DNA of 61,167 nucleotides from an uncultured Paracoccaceae bacterium (GCA_913062865.1 CAJXWO010000009.1:1-61167), one strand, 5' to 3'; shown: positions 16,511 through 26,697, counted from the stretch's first letter. The notes: generated by a model from the sequence alone, not told the origin. Translations and numbers: made by a program.

Positions 16511-17443
16511 ATGCAATCCCCATCCGAAATCACCCCACGCGACTGGTTGATGGTCGCCACCCTGGGCCTTGTCTGGGGCGCGACCTTCATGGCGATCGAG
16601 ATCGCGCTCGAAGGGATCACGCCGTTCTGGCTGGCGGCGGGCCGGATCGGCTTTGCGGCCTTGTTGACCCTGTCGGTCTGGGGCCTGTTGCGCGGTCGGC
16701 TCTGGCGTGACCCTGACCAGCCACGCCCCTGGCCCAATCTTCTGGTGATCGGCACGCTCAGCTCGGCCCTGCCCTTCATGCTGCTCAGCTGGGGGCAGCA
16801 ATCGGTGACCTCGGGCTTTGCCGGGGTCTCCATGGCGGGTGTGGCGCTGTTGGTGCTGCCGCTGGCGCATTTTTTCGTGCCCGGCGAGCGGCTGACGCTG
16901 CGCAAGGGGGCGGGCTTTGCCATCGGCTTTGTCGGCGTGGTGATCCTGATCGGCGGCAGCGCCTTCACCTCGACCGGGGCCGAGATGGAGACGCTGGGCC
17001 GTCTCGCCTGCGTCGGCGCGGCGGGATGCTACGCGATCAGTTCGGTGATGACCCGGCGCCTGCCGCCGATGGACCCGATCGGCCTGGCGGCGGTGATGCT
17101 GGCCGTGGGCACGGCGGTGGTGATCCCGGTCGCCTGGGCCGTCGAGGGCCCGCCACCCCTGCCCGACACGCGCACGGTGATCGTTCTGGCGATCCTAGGC
17201 CTGGTCCCCACGGCGGGTGCCAACCTATTGCGGGTGCTGGTGATCCGCAGCGCGGGGCCGGTGTTCATGAGCCTGACGAACTACCAGGTTCCGGTCTGGT
17301 CCGTCGTTTTCGGCGCGACGATCCTGGGCGAGCCTCTGCCGCCCACGCTGCTCATTGCGCTGGCGCTGATCCTGGCGGGCGTGGCGCTCAGCCAGTACCG
17401 CGCGCTGCGGCGGCTTTTCGGGATGGACCGGCCCGCACGGTGA
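16511..17443 (+). CDS. DMT superfamily permease, EamA domains
   Basis: This 310-residue protein has ten predicted membrane segments in two EamA repeats. The first repeat includes LGLVWGATFMAIEIALEGITPFWLAAGRIG (18-47). The second begins around residue 155 (GRLACVGAAGCYAISSVMTRRLPPMDP) and includes LTNYQVPVWSVVFGATILGEPLP. EamA permeases export amino acids, cofactors or other metabolites; the substrate is not evident. It stands alone, convergent with glmM. Confidence 0.9.
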   Translation: MQSPSEITPRDWLMVATLGLVWGATFMAIEIALEGITPFWLAAGRIGFAALLTLSVWGLLRGRLWRDPDQPRPWPNLLVIGTLSSALPFMLLSWGQQSVTSGFAGVSMAGVALLVLPLAHFFVPGERLTLRKGAGFAIGFVGVVILIGGSAFTSTGAEMETLGRLACVGAAGCYAISSVMTRRLPPMDPIGLAAVMLAVGTAVVIPVAWAVEGPPPLPDTRTVIVLAILGLVPTAGANLLRVLVIRSAGPVFMSLTNYQVPVWSVVFGATILGEPLPPTLLIALALILAGVALSQYRALRRLFGMDRPAR

Positions 17444-17449
17444 GGCCGG

Positions 17450-18793
17450 TCAGGTGACCGCCTCGACCTCGGCCACGAGCCCGTCGACGATCTCGGCCAG
17501 AAGCGCGGGGTCTTCGCATTCCGCCATCACCCGGATCAGCGGCTCGGTCCCCGATTTGCGGATCAGAAGGCGGCCCTTTCCGTCCAGCCGTGCCTCGGCG
17601 TCAGAAATCGCGGCCTGGACGCGCACATCGTCGAGCGGGGCCTGACCGGCCTCGAAGCGCACGTTCTTCAAAAGCTGCGGCACCCGGTCGAAATTATGCA
17701 CCAAAGCGCTGGCGGGCTGGCCCGAGCGGACCATCTCGGCCAGGAATTGCAGCCCTGCCATGAGACCGTCGCCGGTGGTCGCATAATCGGTCATCACGAT
17801 ATGGCCCGATTGCTCGCCTCCCAGGTTCCAGCCGCCTTTGCGCATCGCCTCGACCACGTAGCGGTCGCCCACTTTCGTACGTTCAAGCCGCAGGCCGCGA
17901 TCCTGCAGGAACCGTTCGAGCCCGAGGTTCGACATGACCGTGGCCACAAGCGTGCCGTCCAAGAGCCGCCCCTCTTCGGCCCAGCGCGCGGCCATCAGCG
18001 CCATGATCTGGTCGCCATCGGCCACGGTGCCGGTCTCGTCTAGGATCATCACCCGGTCCGCATCTCCATCAAGGCAGATGCCCACATCGGCGCCATGGGC
18101 CACGACCGCCTCGGCGGCGGCGCGGGTGTCGGTCGATCCGCAGCCTTCGTTGATGTTGTAGCCGTTGGGCGTGAAGCCTACGGGGATCACCTCGGCGCCC
18201 AGCTCCCACAGGACCTGGGGCGCGGTGGAATGGGCCGCGCCATTGGCGCAGTCGATCACCACCTTCATCCCGTCCAGCCGCACGCCCGCCGGCAGCGTGG
18301 ATTTCACCCGCTCGCCATAGCGGAAACGGCCATCGTCGATCCGTGTGGCGCGGCCGATGTTTTCGGGGCTGGCCGGGTCCACCCCGGTTTCGAGCAGTGC
18401 CTCGATTTCGGCCTCGGCCGCGTCCGACAGCTTGAAGCCGTCGGGGCCGAAGAACTTGATCCCATTGTCATGATGCGGGTTGTGGCTGGCCGAGATCATG
18501 ATGCCCAGATCGGCGCGCAGGGAGGGCGTCAGAAGCCCCACGGCAGGCGTCGGCACCGGGCCCAGCAGAATCACGTTCATACCGGTCGAGGTCAGGCCAG
18601 CCGTCAGCGCACTTTCGAACATGTAGCTCGACAGACGGGTGTCCTTGCCGATCACCACGCGGTTCACGCCGGTCCCGTCGCGGCGGAAATAGCGCCCCGC
18701 CGCGGCGCCGATGCGCAGCGCCATATCGGCGGTCATCGGCCAGGTGTTGGCGGTGCCGCGCACCCCGTCTGTTCCGAATAGTTTCCGGCTCAT
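17450..18793 (-). CDS. glmM: Phosphoglucosamine mutase
   Basis: This 447-residue protein interconverts glucosamine 6-phosphate and glucosamine 1-phosphate for UDP-GlcNAc, needed for peptidoglycan and LPS. It begins [14 protein letters not shown]. The phosphoserine loop is [18 protein letters not shown] (Ser at about 103). The metal loop is CLDGDADRV, the sugar-binding loop GGEQSGHI and the phosphate-binding site [14 protein letters not shown]. Its start overlaps the folP stop by 4 bp, a conserved folP-glmM pairing. Confidence 0.97.
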   Translation of the reverse strand: MSRKLFGTDGVRGTANTWPMTADMALRIGAAAGRYFRRDGTGVNRVVIGKDTRLSSYMFESALTAGLTSTGMNVILLGPVPTPAVGLLTPSLRADLGIMISASHNPHHDNGIKFFGPDGFKLSDAAEAEIEALLETGVDPASPENIGRATRIDDGRFRYGERVKSTLPAGVRLDGMKVVIDCANGAAHSTAPQVLWELGAEVIPVGFTPNGYNINEGCGSTDTRAAAEAVVAHGADVGICLDGDADRVMILDETGTVADGDQIMALMAARWAEEGRLLDGTLVATVMSNLGLERFLQDRGLRLERTKVGDRYVVEAMRKGGWNLGGEQSGHIVMTDYATTGDGLMAGLQFLAEMVRSGQPASALVHNFDRVPQLLKNVRFEAGQAPLDDVRVQAAISDAEARLDGKGRLLIRKSGTEPLIRVMAECEDPALLAEIVDGLVAEVEAVT

Positions 18794-19809
18794 GCGCCCT
18801 CTCCCCTACTCATCCTCACAGCGGCCCAGAGACGCAGCGCCTGCCGCGTCTCGGCCACATCGTGCACCCGCAAGATCTGCACCCCCTGGTCGAGCGCCGC
18901 AAGCCCGATCGCGATCGAGCCCGGCGCACGGCGGTCCGCCTCGGGCGCTTGGCCGATCCGCCCGATGAACCCCTTGCGCGACACGCCCAGCAGCATCACG
19001 CAGCCCAACCCGTGAAACAGGCTGAGGGAGCGCAAGAGCGCAAGGTTATGTGCCTCGGTCTTGCCAAAGCCGATGCCGGGGTCGACGATGATCCGCGCGC
19101 GGTCAAACCCCATGGCCTCCAGCGCCTGTACCCGCGCCTCGAGCGCGTCGTAGACATCGAGCACCACGTCGTCATAGCGCGGGTTGTGCTGCATCGTCTC
19201 GGGCGTGCCGATCATGTGCATGGCGCAGACGGGCACGCCGCGCGTGGCGCAAAGCGGGCCCAGATCGGGGTCGTGGGTAAAGCTCGAGACATCGTTGACG
19301 ATGTCCACCCCGGCGTCGAGCGCGGGGCCCGCCACGGCGGCCTTCCGCGTGTCGAGCGACAGCGGCGCGGTTACCCGGGGTTTCAGCGCGGCGATCACCG
19401 GCAGAACGCGCGAGCGTTCCGTTTCCGCCGGCACCTCGGCCGCGCCGGGGCGGGTCGACTCGCCCCCGATATCAAGGATATCGGCACCTGCGGCCACCAA
19501 CGCCTCGGCCCTCGCCGCTGCGGCCGCGGCATCCGCGTCCCGCCCGCCATCCGAGAAACTGTCGGGCGTGACATTCAGGATGCCCATCAGGCGCGGCGCG
19601 TCGAAGGACAGACCGGCGAGGACGGCGCGCGGCGCGCTTAGCCGGTCGCGCAGGTCGGCAGGGATCGCCTCGGCCGCGACGATCTCGCGCGCGCCCTCGC
19701 GCGTGATGCGCTCGGCCCGGTCGAACCAGGCCCAGCCGCCCGCAAGGGGCAGCGCGCCCGGCGGTCGTACCGGATCGGTATGCGCTATGGGCCGGAAATA
19801 GGGGGTCAT
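18790..19809 (-). CDS. folP: Dihydropteroate synthase
   Basis: This 339-residue protein joins p-aminobenzoate to the pterin diphosphate in folate synthesis and is the sulfonamide target. Motifs: [65 protein letters not shown] and [12 protein letters not shown]. It has about 75 extra N-terminal residues before the barrel ([19 protein letters not shown]...), as in Rhodobacterales relatives. It follows folB by 40 bp and overlaps glmM, forming a folB-folP-glmM operon. Confidence 0.96.
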   Translation of the reverse strand: MTPYFRPIAHTDPVRPPGALPLAGGWAWFDRAERITREGAREIVAAEAIPADLRDRLSAPRAVLAGLSFDAPRLMGILNVTPDSFSDGGRDADAAAAAARAEALVAAGADILDIGGESTRPGAAEVPAETERSRVLPVIAALKPRVTAPLSLDTRKAAVAGPALDAGVDIVNDVSSFTHDPDLGPLCATRGVPVCAMHMIGTPETMQHNPRYDDVVLDVYDALEARVQALEAMGFDRARIIVDPGIGFGKTEAHNLALLRSLSLFHGLGCVMLLGVSRKGFIGRIGQAPEADRRAPGSIAIGLAALDQGVQILRVHDVAETRQALRLWAAVRMSRGEGA

Positions 19810-19849
19810 GTCTCTGTCCTGCGCCAGCGGGCGCAGCTTGGCAAGGGGG

Positions 19850-20776
19850 TCAGAGCCGTTCGGCGTCGACCGCCAGTCCACGCACGGGCAGGTCCGCCTC
19901 GGGCGGTTCCGCACCGACGACGACCAGTTCCGCCGCGTCGAGGTGATCGGCGAGCCACGCGGTCAGCGCCCGCCCGTCGCCCGGAGGCAGCACCGGCCCA
20001 TCCGTGGCGTCGAGCACGATCTTGGACGGGGCCCAGACGCTGATCTGGCCGTTCTTCATGGCCCAGTCCAGCTCGGTCCGCGAATTGACCACCACGCAGC
20101 GGTCGTCGCGCCCTGCCAGCACCCAGGCGTTCTGCTCCAGCGCCAGCAGGTCGATCCGACGCTGCGGCATCGCGTGGGCGGCCTGCGGATGGGGCAAACC
20201 GGCGGGCCCGACACAGAGGATCACGGGCTTGGCCTCGGCCTCGATCGCATCGAGCCAGGCGGTCAGCCGATCCGAGTCGATGGCCGCGTTCGAAAGGTAG
20301 ATCACCCGGGGGTGTGGCACGGGCTCCTCGTCGGGGTCGATGGCGCGCAGGGGCACGTCCCGGCGGCTGCGCACGATCTCGACGCCCAGCGCGCCGGGAC
20401 CGCGGTCGAGCTTTTCGATGCGGACGAAGACCCGCATCGCCTGGGGTTCGTGCAGGATGCGATCCGCGATGCGCTGCGCCAGCGTCTCGAGCAGGTTCAG
20501 CCGCTCGGCCGCCAGCTCGTAGCCAATCGCCTCTGTCACGCGGTCGTAGGACAGGATTCGGTCCACGTCATCGTCCAGCCGGTCACCGGCGGGCTGGACC
20601 TCGACCACCACGTTGAAACAGACCCGCTGGGTGGTGCCGCGCTCGGCCTGGAAGGCGCCTATCTCGACCTCGACGATATGATCGCGCAGGGAAATCCGGT
20701 CGAGCGGGTCCGGTGCCGCGGTGGCGATGGCCCGTTCGGACGGGTGCGCGAAGGCAAGGCTGATCTCGTGGCTCAT
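19850..20776 (-). CDS. folB: Dihydroneopterin aldolase with long C-terminal extension
   Basis: This protein has 308 residues against about 120 for a normal FolB. Residues about 25-130 form the FolB domain: DRISLRDHIVEVEIGAFQAERG, the catalytic-tyrosine region ILSYDRVTEAI, and LAERLNLLETLAQRIADRIL. The remaining about 170 residues form a second domain with LTAWLDAIEAEAKPVILCVGPAGLPHP, DDRCVVVNSRTELDWA and VWAPSKIVLDATDG. These loosely recall the amino-acid-kinase fold, but I cannot establish that. It probably makes hydroxymethyl-dihydropterin for FolP downstream. Confidence 0.88.
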   Translation of the reverse strand: MSHEISLAFAHPSERAIATAAPDPLDRISLRDHIVEVEIGAFQAERGTTQRVCFNVVVEVQPAGDRLDDDVDRILSYDRVTEAIGYELAAERLNLLETLAQRIADRILHEPQAMRVFVRIEKLDRGPGALGVEIVRSRRDVPLRAIDPDEEPVPHPRVIYLSNAAIDSDRLTAWLDAIEAEAKPVILCVGPAGLPHPQAAHAMPQRRIDLLALEQNAWVLAGRDDRCVVVNSRTELDWAMKNGQISVWAPSKIVLDATDGPVLPPGDGRALTAWLADHLDAAELVVVGAEPPEADLPVRGLAVDAERL

Positions 20777-20885
20777 CGGGCGGCTCCTTTGGGGTCTGGG
20801 ACGCCCTTAGCCCGGGCCGCCCGCGCACAGGTATGACATGACCGGCACACGGCATGTCAAATGCGGCGCGGTGCCCCGGCCTGGA

Positions 20886-21518
20886 TCAGTTCTGCGAAAG
20901 CTGCGTGGGCTGGCGGTAGAAATGGTGCACGCCGATCGTGGCCGTGCGCGGGAACTTGCGCGCCCAGCGCGGCGACACGGCCTTGGTGTGATAGTGCGTG
21001 GCACCATCGGTCAGTTGGCGCGGCGCCCCGCTGAGCATCGCCTTGGCGACCTTGCCCACCTGGCGGAAGGCGCCGGGTTCATGGATCGTTTCCGCATGGC
21101 CGTCGCAGGTATAGGTGAACTGGCAGGCGTATTTACGCCCCGTGCCCTGGTGCACGACGCCACAGACACTGTCGGGATAGCTGCCGCTGTCGACCCGATT
21201 CAGGATGACCTCGGCCACGGCGAACTGGCCCTTGACCGATTCACCGCGCGCTTCGAAATACAGCGCCTCGGCTAGGCATTGCCATTCGGGTCCACCTGTC
21301 GCCGCGGGCTGCTTGGACAACCACGCCTTGGTGTATTGCGGGGTCGGGCCCTCAACGGCCACGGGCGCGCGGAACAGCGCCTGAAGCCGGTTGCTCGAGA
21401 TGCCCTTGAGCGCGCGCTGCTCCTGGCGAACGATCACACCCATTTCGTTCAGAACGGCCTCGGCCGAGGCGATGGTCCCGAAAAGGGAGGCGGCAAGGAA
21501 CAGGATGGCAAAGCGCAT
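20886..21518 (-). CDS. SleB-type cell wall hydrolase, exported
   Basis: This 210-residue protein has a signal peptide (MRFAILFLAASLFGTIASAEA) and a Hydrolase_2/SleB catalytic domain from about residue 80. WQCLAEALYFEARGESVKGQFAVAEVILNRV contains the catalytic Glu of the lytic transglycosylase-like fold. CGVVHQGTGRKYACQFTYTCDG contributes probable disulfide Cys, and GATHYHTKAVSPRWA lies near the end. It probably trims peptidoglycan during growth; in non-sporulating alphaproteobacteria such genes are housekeeping. It is a single gene. Confidence 0.88.
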   Translation of the reverse strand: MRFAILFLAASLFGTIASAEAVLNEMGVIVRQEQRALKGISSNRLQALFRAPVAVEGPTPQYTKAWLSKQPAATGGPEWQCLAEALYFEARGESVKGQFAVAEVILNRVDSGSYPDSVCGVVHQGTGRKYACQFTYTCDGHAETIHEPGAFRQVGKVAKAMLSGAPRQLTDGATHYHTKAVSPRWARKFPRTATIGVHHFYRQPTQLSQN

Positions 21519-21694
21519 GGTGTCTCACGTGGCAGCGGCGGGATAACCCGTCAATCGAGCGCCGCACTTACACAAAAACAACATACAGGTCCAGACAGGC
21601 CCGCCTTGCGCTGTCTGCAACCCCGGCGAATTTCCTCCGTCTGCCCCAAATATCGACGGCCGGCCGCACGGGCCTGCCTCATCTGGTAGGTGCC

Positions 21695-24253
21695 CTAGCC
21701 CGTCCCAGTGCGATCCCGGATCGCGATCTGCGCGGCGGCAAGCCGCGCAACGGGCACCCGGAAGGGCGAGCACGAGACGTAGTCAAACCCGATGCGGCGG
21801 CAGAACGCAATCGATTCGGGGCTGCCCCCGTGTTCGCCGCAGACCGACAGCACGAGATCGGGCCGCGCGCGCCGCCCGCGCTCGGCCCCGATGCGCAAAA
21901 GCTCCCCCACACCCTCGGTGTCGAGCGTGTGAAACGGATCCTCGGGGAACACGCCCTGCTGGACATAGGTCGACATGAAGCGCCCGGCGTCGTCGCGCGA
22001 CAGGCCATAGGTCATCTGCGTGAGGTCATTCGTGCCAAAGCTCAGGAAGGCCGAGTGCAGGGCGATGTCATCGGCCCGCAGCGCGGCGCGCGGGGTCTCG
22101 ACCATCACGCCCAGCCGGTAGGTGAAGTCGAACCCCTTCTCAGTGCGCACGGCGGCGGCGATGCCGTCGATCCGGGTCTTGACCATCTCGACCTCGCGCC
22201 GGGCCGAGACAAGCGGGATCATGATCTCGGGCACCACGGGCGCGGCATCACGGGGGGCCTTGCGGTTGGCCTCGATCGTCGCCTCGAAGATCGCGCGGGC
22301 CTGCATCTCGTAGATCTCGGGCACGGTGACGCCCAGTCGAACGCCCCGCATGCCCAGCATGGGGTTGTATTCACCCAGCGCGGTCACGCGGCGCTCCACG
22401 TCCGACAGCTTCAGGTCCAACGCATCGGCCAGGTCGCGCATGCCCGCCCGGTCCGAGGGGAGGAATTCGTGCAAGGGCGGATCGAACAGGCGAATGCAGA
22501 CCGGCTGGCCCTGCATGATCTGGAACAGTTCCACGAAATCCGCGCGCTGCATGGGCAAGAGACGGTCGAGCGCGGCACGCCGGTCCTCGGGGCCATCGGC
22601 AAAGATCATCTCGCGCATCACCGTCAAACGGTCATCTTCGAAGAACATGTGCTCGGTCCGGCACAGCCCGATGCCTTGCGCCTTGAAATTCCGCGCGCTC
22701 AGCGCGTCGGCAGGCGTGTCGGCATTGGCGCGCACCGCGATGTCGCGCACCTCGTCCGCCCAGTTGAGCAGAGTCTGGAACGCATCGTCCAGCACCGCCT
22801 CCTGCATCGGCGGCTCACCGGCCAGCACCTCGCCATTGGTGCCGTCGAGGGTGATGATGTCGCCTTCCTTGAAGACCCGGCCATCCTGCGCCACCAGCTG
22901 CTTGCGACGGGTATGGAACCCAAGGCAGGACGCGCCCACCACGCAAGGCAGGCCGAGCCCGCGCCCGATCACCGCCGCGTGGCTGGTCATGCCGCCGCGC
23001 TCGGTCAGAACGCCGACGGCGGCATGCATGCCGCGCACGTCCTCGGGCGTGGTCTCGCGGCGCACCAGGATGCAGGGCTCGTCCCGCGCAGCGCTGGCCT
23101 GGGCGGCGGTGGCGGAAAACACGATCCGGCCCGACGCGGCGCCCGGGCTGGCCGCGACCCCCTCACCCAGGCGGTCGCGCGGCGCGCTGGGGTCGACCTG
23201 GCGGTGCAGAAGCTCGCTCAGCGCGCGGGGTTCCACGCGCAACAGCGCCTCTTCATGGGGAATGATGCGATCTTCGGCCAGGGCCACGGCAATGCGCACC
23301 GCCGCCCGGTTCGAGCGTTGCACGCGCACCCCATCGAGGATGAAAAGCTGCCCGTCCTCCAGCGTGAACTCGATCTGCATCTCTTCGCGCAGGCGCGCCC
23401 GCATCAGCTGGGCATGGGCCTTGAGCTCTTCGAATTGCGCCGGCGCCAGGTCTTCGAGGGACGGGCCACGCGGATCGCGTTCGAGATAGAGCGCACCGTC
23501 GCCCCCGCTCAGCGCCTCGCGTCCCTGGCTCTGGCGCCTGTAGCGGCCGATGATCTGGGACTGGCCCGTGGCGCTGTCGACCAGCTGCAAAACGCCCGAT
23601 CCGCATTCGCCCCGCCCGAGGCCAAAGGCCATGGCCTGCACCACAAGGCCCAGACCGGCCTCGGCCGGTGCGCCCTTGGCCTGGCGCAACAGCCGCGCGG
23701 TCGTGCCCTCCCACGCGCGCGCCATCGACCGCAGCACCTCGGCCAGTTGCACGGCCGGATCCTGCGGAAAGGGCTCGTCCATGTCGTCTTCGTAGGCCTC
23801 CAGATGGGCCCGGACCGCGTCGGGCGCGGAGGCGTCGATCCCGTCGAACATGTCCGGATCGAGCCGCGCCACATGGACCGCGTAAGCCTGGATGAAGCGC
23901 ACATAGAGCTCGGCCGCGGCCTCGGGGCCCAGCGCCTCGGAAAACTCGGCATGGCGCGCATCGTTCATCCCGATGTTCAGGATCGCGCTGGGCCCGCCCC
24001 AGTCGGGATCCTCCGACGAGGGCCGCACGCACAACAGCGCCCCGGACGCGAAGGGCGCCATGAGCGCGGCCATGTCGGGCTGGTCCCCGGCGGCGATCCG
24101 GCGCACGCCCTTGAAGGACAGCGCCACCGTGGTCGGCACCGGCATGTCGAGCCGCACCAGACGCTGAAGGCACTTGGCCCGCCCACCATGGGTGGCCGCC
24201 GACATATCCGCGTCCGGCGTGATCAGGGTGAAGAGAGACGGGTCCTGCTGCAC
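21695..24253 (-). CDS. Pyruvate, phosphate dikinase-like PEP-utilising protein
   Basis: This 852-residue protein starts at GTG 24253 (MQQDPSLFTLITPDADM) with GAAAGG upstream. It has PPDK order: an N-terminal nucleotide domain (1-340), a swivelling phosphohistidine domain (TERGGMTSHAAVIGRGLG, His425) and a C-terminal PEP barrel (GIGLCRTEHMFF, NPMLGMRGVRLG, SFGTNDLTQMTYGLSRDD, SVCGEHGGSPESI), all intact. In the nucleotide domain the usual LQTRNGKRT is replaced by LDGVRVQRS and FTRDPATG by LVDSATG. The ATP site therefore looks impaired. PEP chemistry and phosphorelay remain possible; full PPDK activity is doubtful. Confidence 0.85.
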   Translation of the reverse strand: MQQDPSLFTLITPDADMSAATHGGRAKCLQRLVRLDMPVPTTVALSFKGVRRIAAGDQPDMAALMAPFASGALLCVRPSSEDPDWGGPSAILNIGMNDARHAEFSEALGPEAAAELYVRFIQAYAVHVARLDPDMFDGIDASAPDAVRAHLEAYEDDMDEPFPQDPAVQLAEVLRSMARAWEGTTARLLRQAKGAPAEAGLGLVVQAMAFGLGRGECGSGVLQLVDSATGQSQIIGRYRRQSQGREALSGGDGALYLERDPRGPSLEDLAPAQFEELKAHAQLMRARLREEMQIEFTLEDGQLFILDGVRVQRSNRAAVRIAVALAEDRIIPHEEALLRVEPRALSELLHRQVDPSAPRDRLGEGVAASPGAASGRIVFSATAAQASAARDEPCILVRRETTPEDVRGMHAAVGVLTERGGMTSHAAVIGRGLGLPCVVGASCLGFHTRRKQLVAQDGRVFKEGDIITLDGTNGEVLAGEPPMQEAVLDDAFQTLLNWADEVRDIAVRANADTPADALSARNFKAQGIGLCRTEHMFFEDDRLTVMREMIFADGPEDRRAALDRLLPMQRADFVELFQIMQGQPVCIRLFDPPLHEFLPSDRAGMRDLADALDLKLSDVERRVTALGEYNPMLGMRGVRLGVTVPEIYEMQARAIFEATIEANRKAPRDAAPVVPEIMIPLVSARREVEMVKTRIDGIAAAVRTEKGFDFTYRLGVMVETPRAALRADDIALHSAFLSFGTNDLTQMTYGLSRDDAGRFMSTYVQQGVFPEDPFHTLDTEGVGELLRIGAERGRRARPDLVLSVCGEHGGSPESIAFCRRIGFDYVSCSPFRVPVARLAAAQIAIRDRTGTG

Positions 24254-24370
24254 TGCGGCACCTTTCGATTGGCCGGCAGCATACGCCCTGAACGCCAACG
24301 CACAAGCGCGACCTTGTGCCCCTTGGCACGTCCCCCGACTTCTTCTTGGTCCAAATACCCAAATACCCGA

Positions 24371-24396
24371 GCCGGATCGGGCCTGCCCGATCCGGC
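24371..24396 (-). terminator. Perfect hairpin after glyS (distal)
   Basis: GCCGGATCGGG (24371-24381) and CCCGATCCGGC (24386-24396) form a perfect 11-bp stem with a 4-base loop. On the minus strand it is followed by two GGGTATTT repeats. It lies between glyS and the PPDK-like gene and probably ends the glyQ-glyS transcript. Confidence 0.7.
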
Positions 24397-24408
24397 GAGA
24401 TATCATGG

Positions 24409-24432
24409 GTGTCCGGGCCACGGCCCGGACAC
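24409..24432 (-). terminator. Perfect hairpin after glyS (proximal)
   Basis: GTGTCCGGGCC (24409-24419) pairs with GGCCCGGACAC (24422-24432), ending 9 bases past the glyS stop. It is the first of two stacked hairpins in this gap. Confidence 0.65.
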
Positions 24433-24441
24433 GCCTTGAGG

Positions 24442-26697
24442 TCAGCCCTCGATCCGGGTCAGGTCGGCGACCTGCAGGCAGGTCTCGCGGATCTGGTGCA
24501 GCAGGTTCAGGCGGTTGCGCCGCACCACGGCGGCATCGGTGTTGACCTGCACCGCCTCGAAGAACGCGTCGATCGGCGCCCGCAGGTCCGCCATCTGGTC
24601 CATGGCCGCCGCGAAATCCTGCGCCTCGAGCGCGGCCGCGATCTTGGGGTCCGCCGCCTCGAGCGCGGCGAACAGTGCGTGTTCGGCATCGACCTCGGCA
24701 TATTTCGGATCGGCGCCGAAACGGTATTCGACCCCGTCCTTTTCTTCTTCGGCGGTCAGGATGTTGTTGGCGCGCTTGAAGCCCTGCACGAGGTTCTCGC
24801 CCTCCTCGGTGCCCAGCACCTTGCCCAGCGCCCGGGCGCGCTTGACCAGAAGCGCCAGATCGTCGCTGCCCGGCATGGCAAGGCAGGCGTCGATGATGTC
24901 GTGGCGCAGCCCCTCGTCCCGCAGGTGTACCTTGAGCCGGTCATGGATGAACGCCAGCAAATCGGTGCTGAGGTCCGGCACCAGGTCGCCCACCGTGCGG
25001 AAGAGCGACCCCTCGGCCACGTCCGGGCCGTCGTCGTCGCCATCGAAGCGGTCGATCACCGCGCGCACCGCCGCGCCGAACACGCCGTGATCGGCGATCT
25101 CGTCCAGAAGCGTCTCAAGCGCGGTCAGATCCTGTTCGGTCGCAGTCTCGCCGTTCAGGTTGATCTTGTGTCGCAAAAGCTGCGCGTCGATATGCCGGTC
25201 GAGCTGGATGTCGAGGCCGTGGGCCAGGATGATCCGGATCACCCCCAGCGCGGCGCGGCGCAGGGCGAACGGGTCCTTGGACCCCGTGGGCTTTTCGTCG
25301 ATGGCCCAGAAGCCTGTCAGAAGGTCCAGCTTGTCGGCCAGCGCCACGGCCACCGACACCGCGCCCTCGGGGACATCGTCAGACGGGCCCAGCGGGGCAT
25401 AGTGATCCTCGCAGGCGCGGGCCACCTCGGCGGGCAGGCCCGCGGCCTCGGCATAGTAGCGGCCCATCAGTCCCTGCAACTCGGGGAATTCATAGACCAT
25501 TTCCGAACTCAGGTCGGCCTTGGCCACGCGGGCAGCCTGTTCGGCCAGCTCCGGGTCGGCCTTGGCAAAGGGGGCCAGCTCCCGCGCCAGCGCCGCAATC
25601 CGTTCGATCCGGTCGCGCTGGCTGCCCAACTGGCTTTGAAAGGTCACATTGGCCAGGTTGTCGAGCCAGGGCTGCATCTTGGCGTCCTGGGCCACGCGCA
25701 GATCGTTCTCCCAAAAGAACTTCGCGTCCGACAGCCGCGCCGCCAGCACCTTTTGATTGCCCGCAAGGATCACCTTGCCGCCATCCGCCGCCTCGATATT
25801 GGCGACGGTCACGAATTTCTCGATCCGTGCCGTCTTGGGGTTCCGCACGGAAAAGAATTTCTGGTGCTCCTTCATCGAGGTCTGCAGCACCTCGGGCGGC
25901 AGACCCAGGAAATCCGCGCCGATCTCGCCCATCAGCACCACGGGCCATTCGACCAGCCCCGCGACCTCGGCCAGAAGGCCCTTGTCCTCGACCAGCTCGA
26001 GCCCTTGGGCAAAGGCCATGTTGGTGGCGTCGTGCCAGATATGCTCGGCCCGCTCGCCCGCATCCAGCACCACATGGGCGCGGCGCAGCTTGGCGCGGTA
26101 ATCGTCGAAGCCGGTGACGCTGAAGGGCGCGGGCGCCATGAACCGGTGCCCGCGCGTGGTGTCGCCTGACACGATCCCGTCCACGTCGAGCGGCACGATC
26201 TCGGCGCCCTCTTCGGTCGACAGGAGGCACAGGATGCCGTGAAGCGGCCGCACCCAGCGCAGCGATCCGCTGCCCCAGCGCATGGATTTGGGCCAGGGAA
26301 AGTCGCGGATGGCCGCGCCCAGCACCTCGGCCACGATGTCGGCAGCCGGGCGCGCGGGCGTCTCGATGACGGCGAAATAGGTCTGGCCCTTCTTGTCGTC
26401 GCGCACTTCCAGTTGGTCGCGAGTCACGCCCGCCCCGCGCAAGAAGCCCTCGATCGCCTTGTCGGGCGCGCCCACGCGCGGGCCCTTGCGTTCCTCGCGG
26501 CCCGCGGGGCTTTCGGCCAGAAGCCCCTCGACCGACAGCGTCAGGCGGCGCGGCGTATGGAACGCCCCGGCCGAGGCATAGGTCAGACCGGCCTCGACCA
26601 GGCCATCGGTGACCATGCGCTTCAGATCGCCGGCCGCCTTGGCCTGCATGCGGGCGGGGATTTCCTCGGAAAAGAGTTCGATCAGCAAATCGGGCAT
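24442..26697 (-). CDS. glyS: Glycyl-tRNA synthetase, beta subunit
   Basis: This 751-residue protein starts MPDLLIELFSEEIPARMQAKAAGDL, the standard GlyS N terminus. The HD-like region includes LGPSDDVPEGAVSVAVALADKLDLL, followed by DPFALRRAALGVIRIIL. The C-terminal tRNA-binding region ends NRLNLLHQIRETCLQVADLTRIEG. With GlyQ it forms the alpha2beta2 bacterial enzyme charging tRNA-Gly. It lies 3 bp downstream of the DUF6446 gene, in the operon glyQ-DUF6446-glyS. Confidence 0.97.
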   Translation of the reverse strand: MPDLLIELFSEEIPARMQAKAAGDLKRMVTDGLVEAGLTYASAGAFHTPRRLTLSVEGLLAESPAGREERKGPRVGAPDKAIEGFLRGAGVTRDQLEVRDDKKGQTYFAVIETPARPAADIVAEVLGAAIRDFPWPKSMRWGSGSLRWVRPLHGILCLLSTEEGAEIVPLDVDGIVSGDTTRGHRFMAPAPFSVTGFDDYRAKLRRAHVVLDAGERAEHIWHDATNMAFAQGLELVEDKGLLAEVAGLVEWPVVLMGEIGADFLGLPPEVLQTSMKEHQKFFSVRNPKTARIEKFVTVANIEAADGGKVILAGNQKVLAARLSDAKFFWENDLRVAQDAKMQPWLDNLANVTFQSQLGSQRDRIERIAALARELAPFAKADPELAEQAARVAKADLSSEMVYEFPELQGLMGRYYAEAAGLPAEVARACEDHYAPLGPSDDVPEGAVSVAVALADKLDLLTGFWAIDEKPTGSKDPFALRRAALGVIRIILAHGLDIQLDRHIDAQLLRHKINLNGETATEQDLTALETLLDEIADHGVFGAAVRAVIDRFDGDDDGPDVAEGSLFRTVGDLVPDLSTDLLAFIHDRLKVHLRDEGLRHDIIDACLAMPGSDDLALLVKRARALGKVLGTEEGENLVQGFKRANNILTAEEEKDGVEYRFGADPKYAEVDAEHALFAALEAADPKIAAALEAQDFAAAMDQMADLRAPIDAFFEAVQVNTDAAVVRRNRLNLLHQIRETCLQVADLTRIEG

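Noticed and set aside
21830-24439. An 869-codon plus-strand frame opposite the PPDK-like gene
   Set aside because: It is a compositional shadow of the real gene; His/Arg/Gly-rich with no motif.
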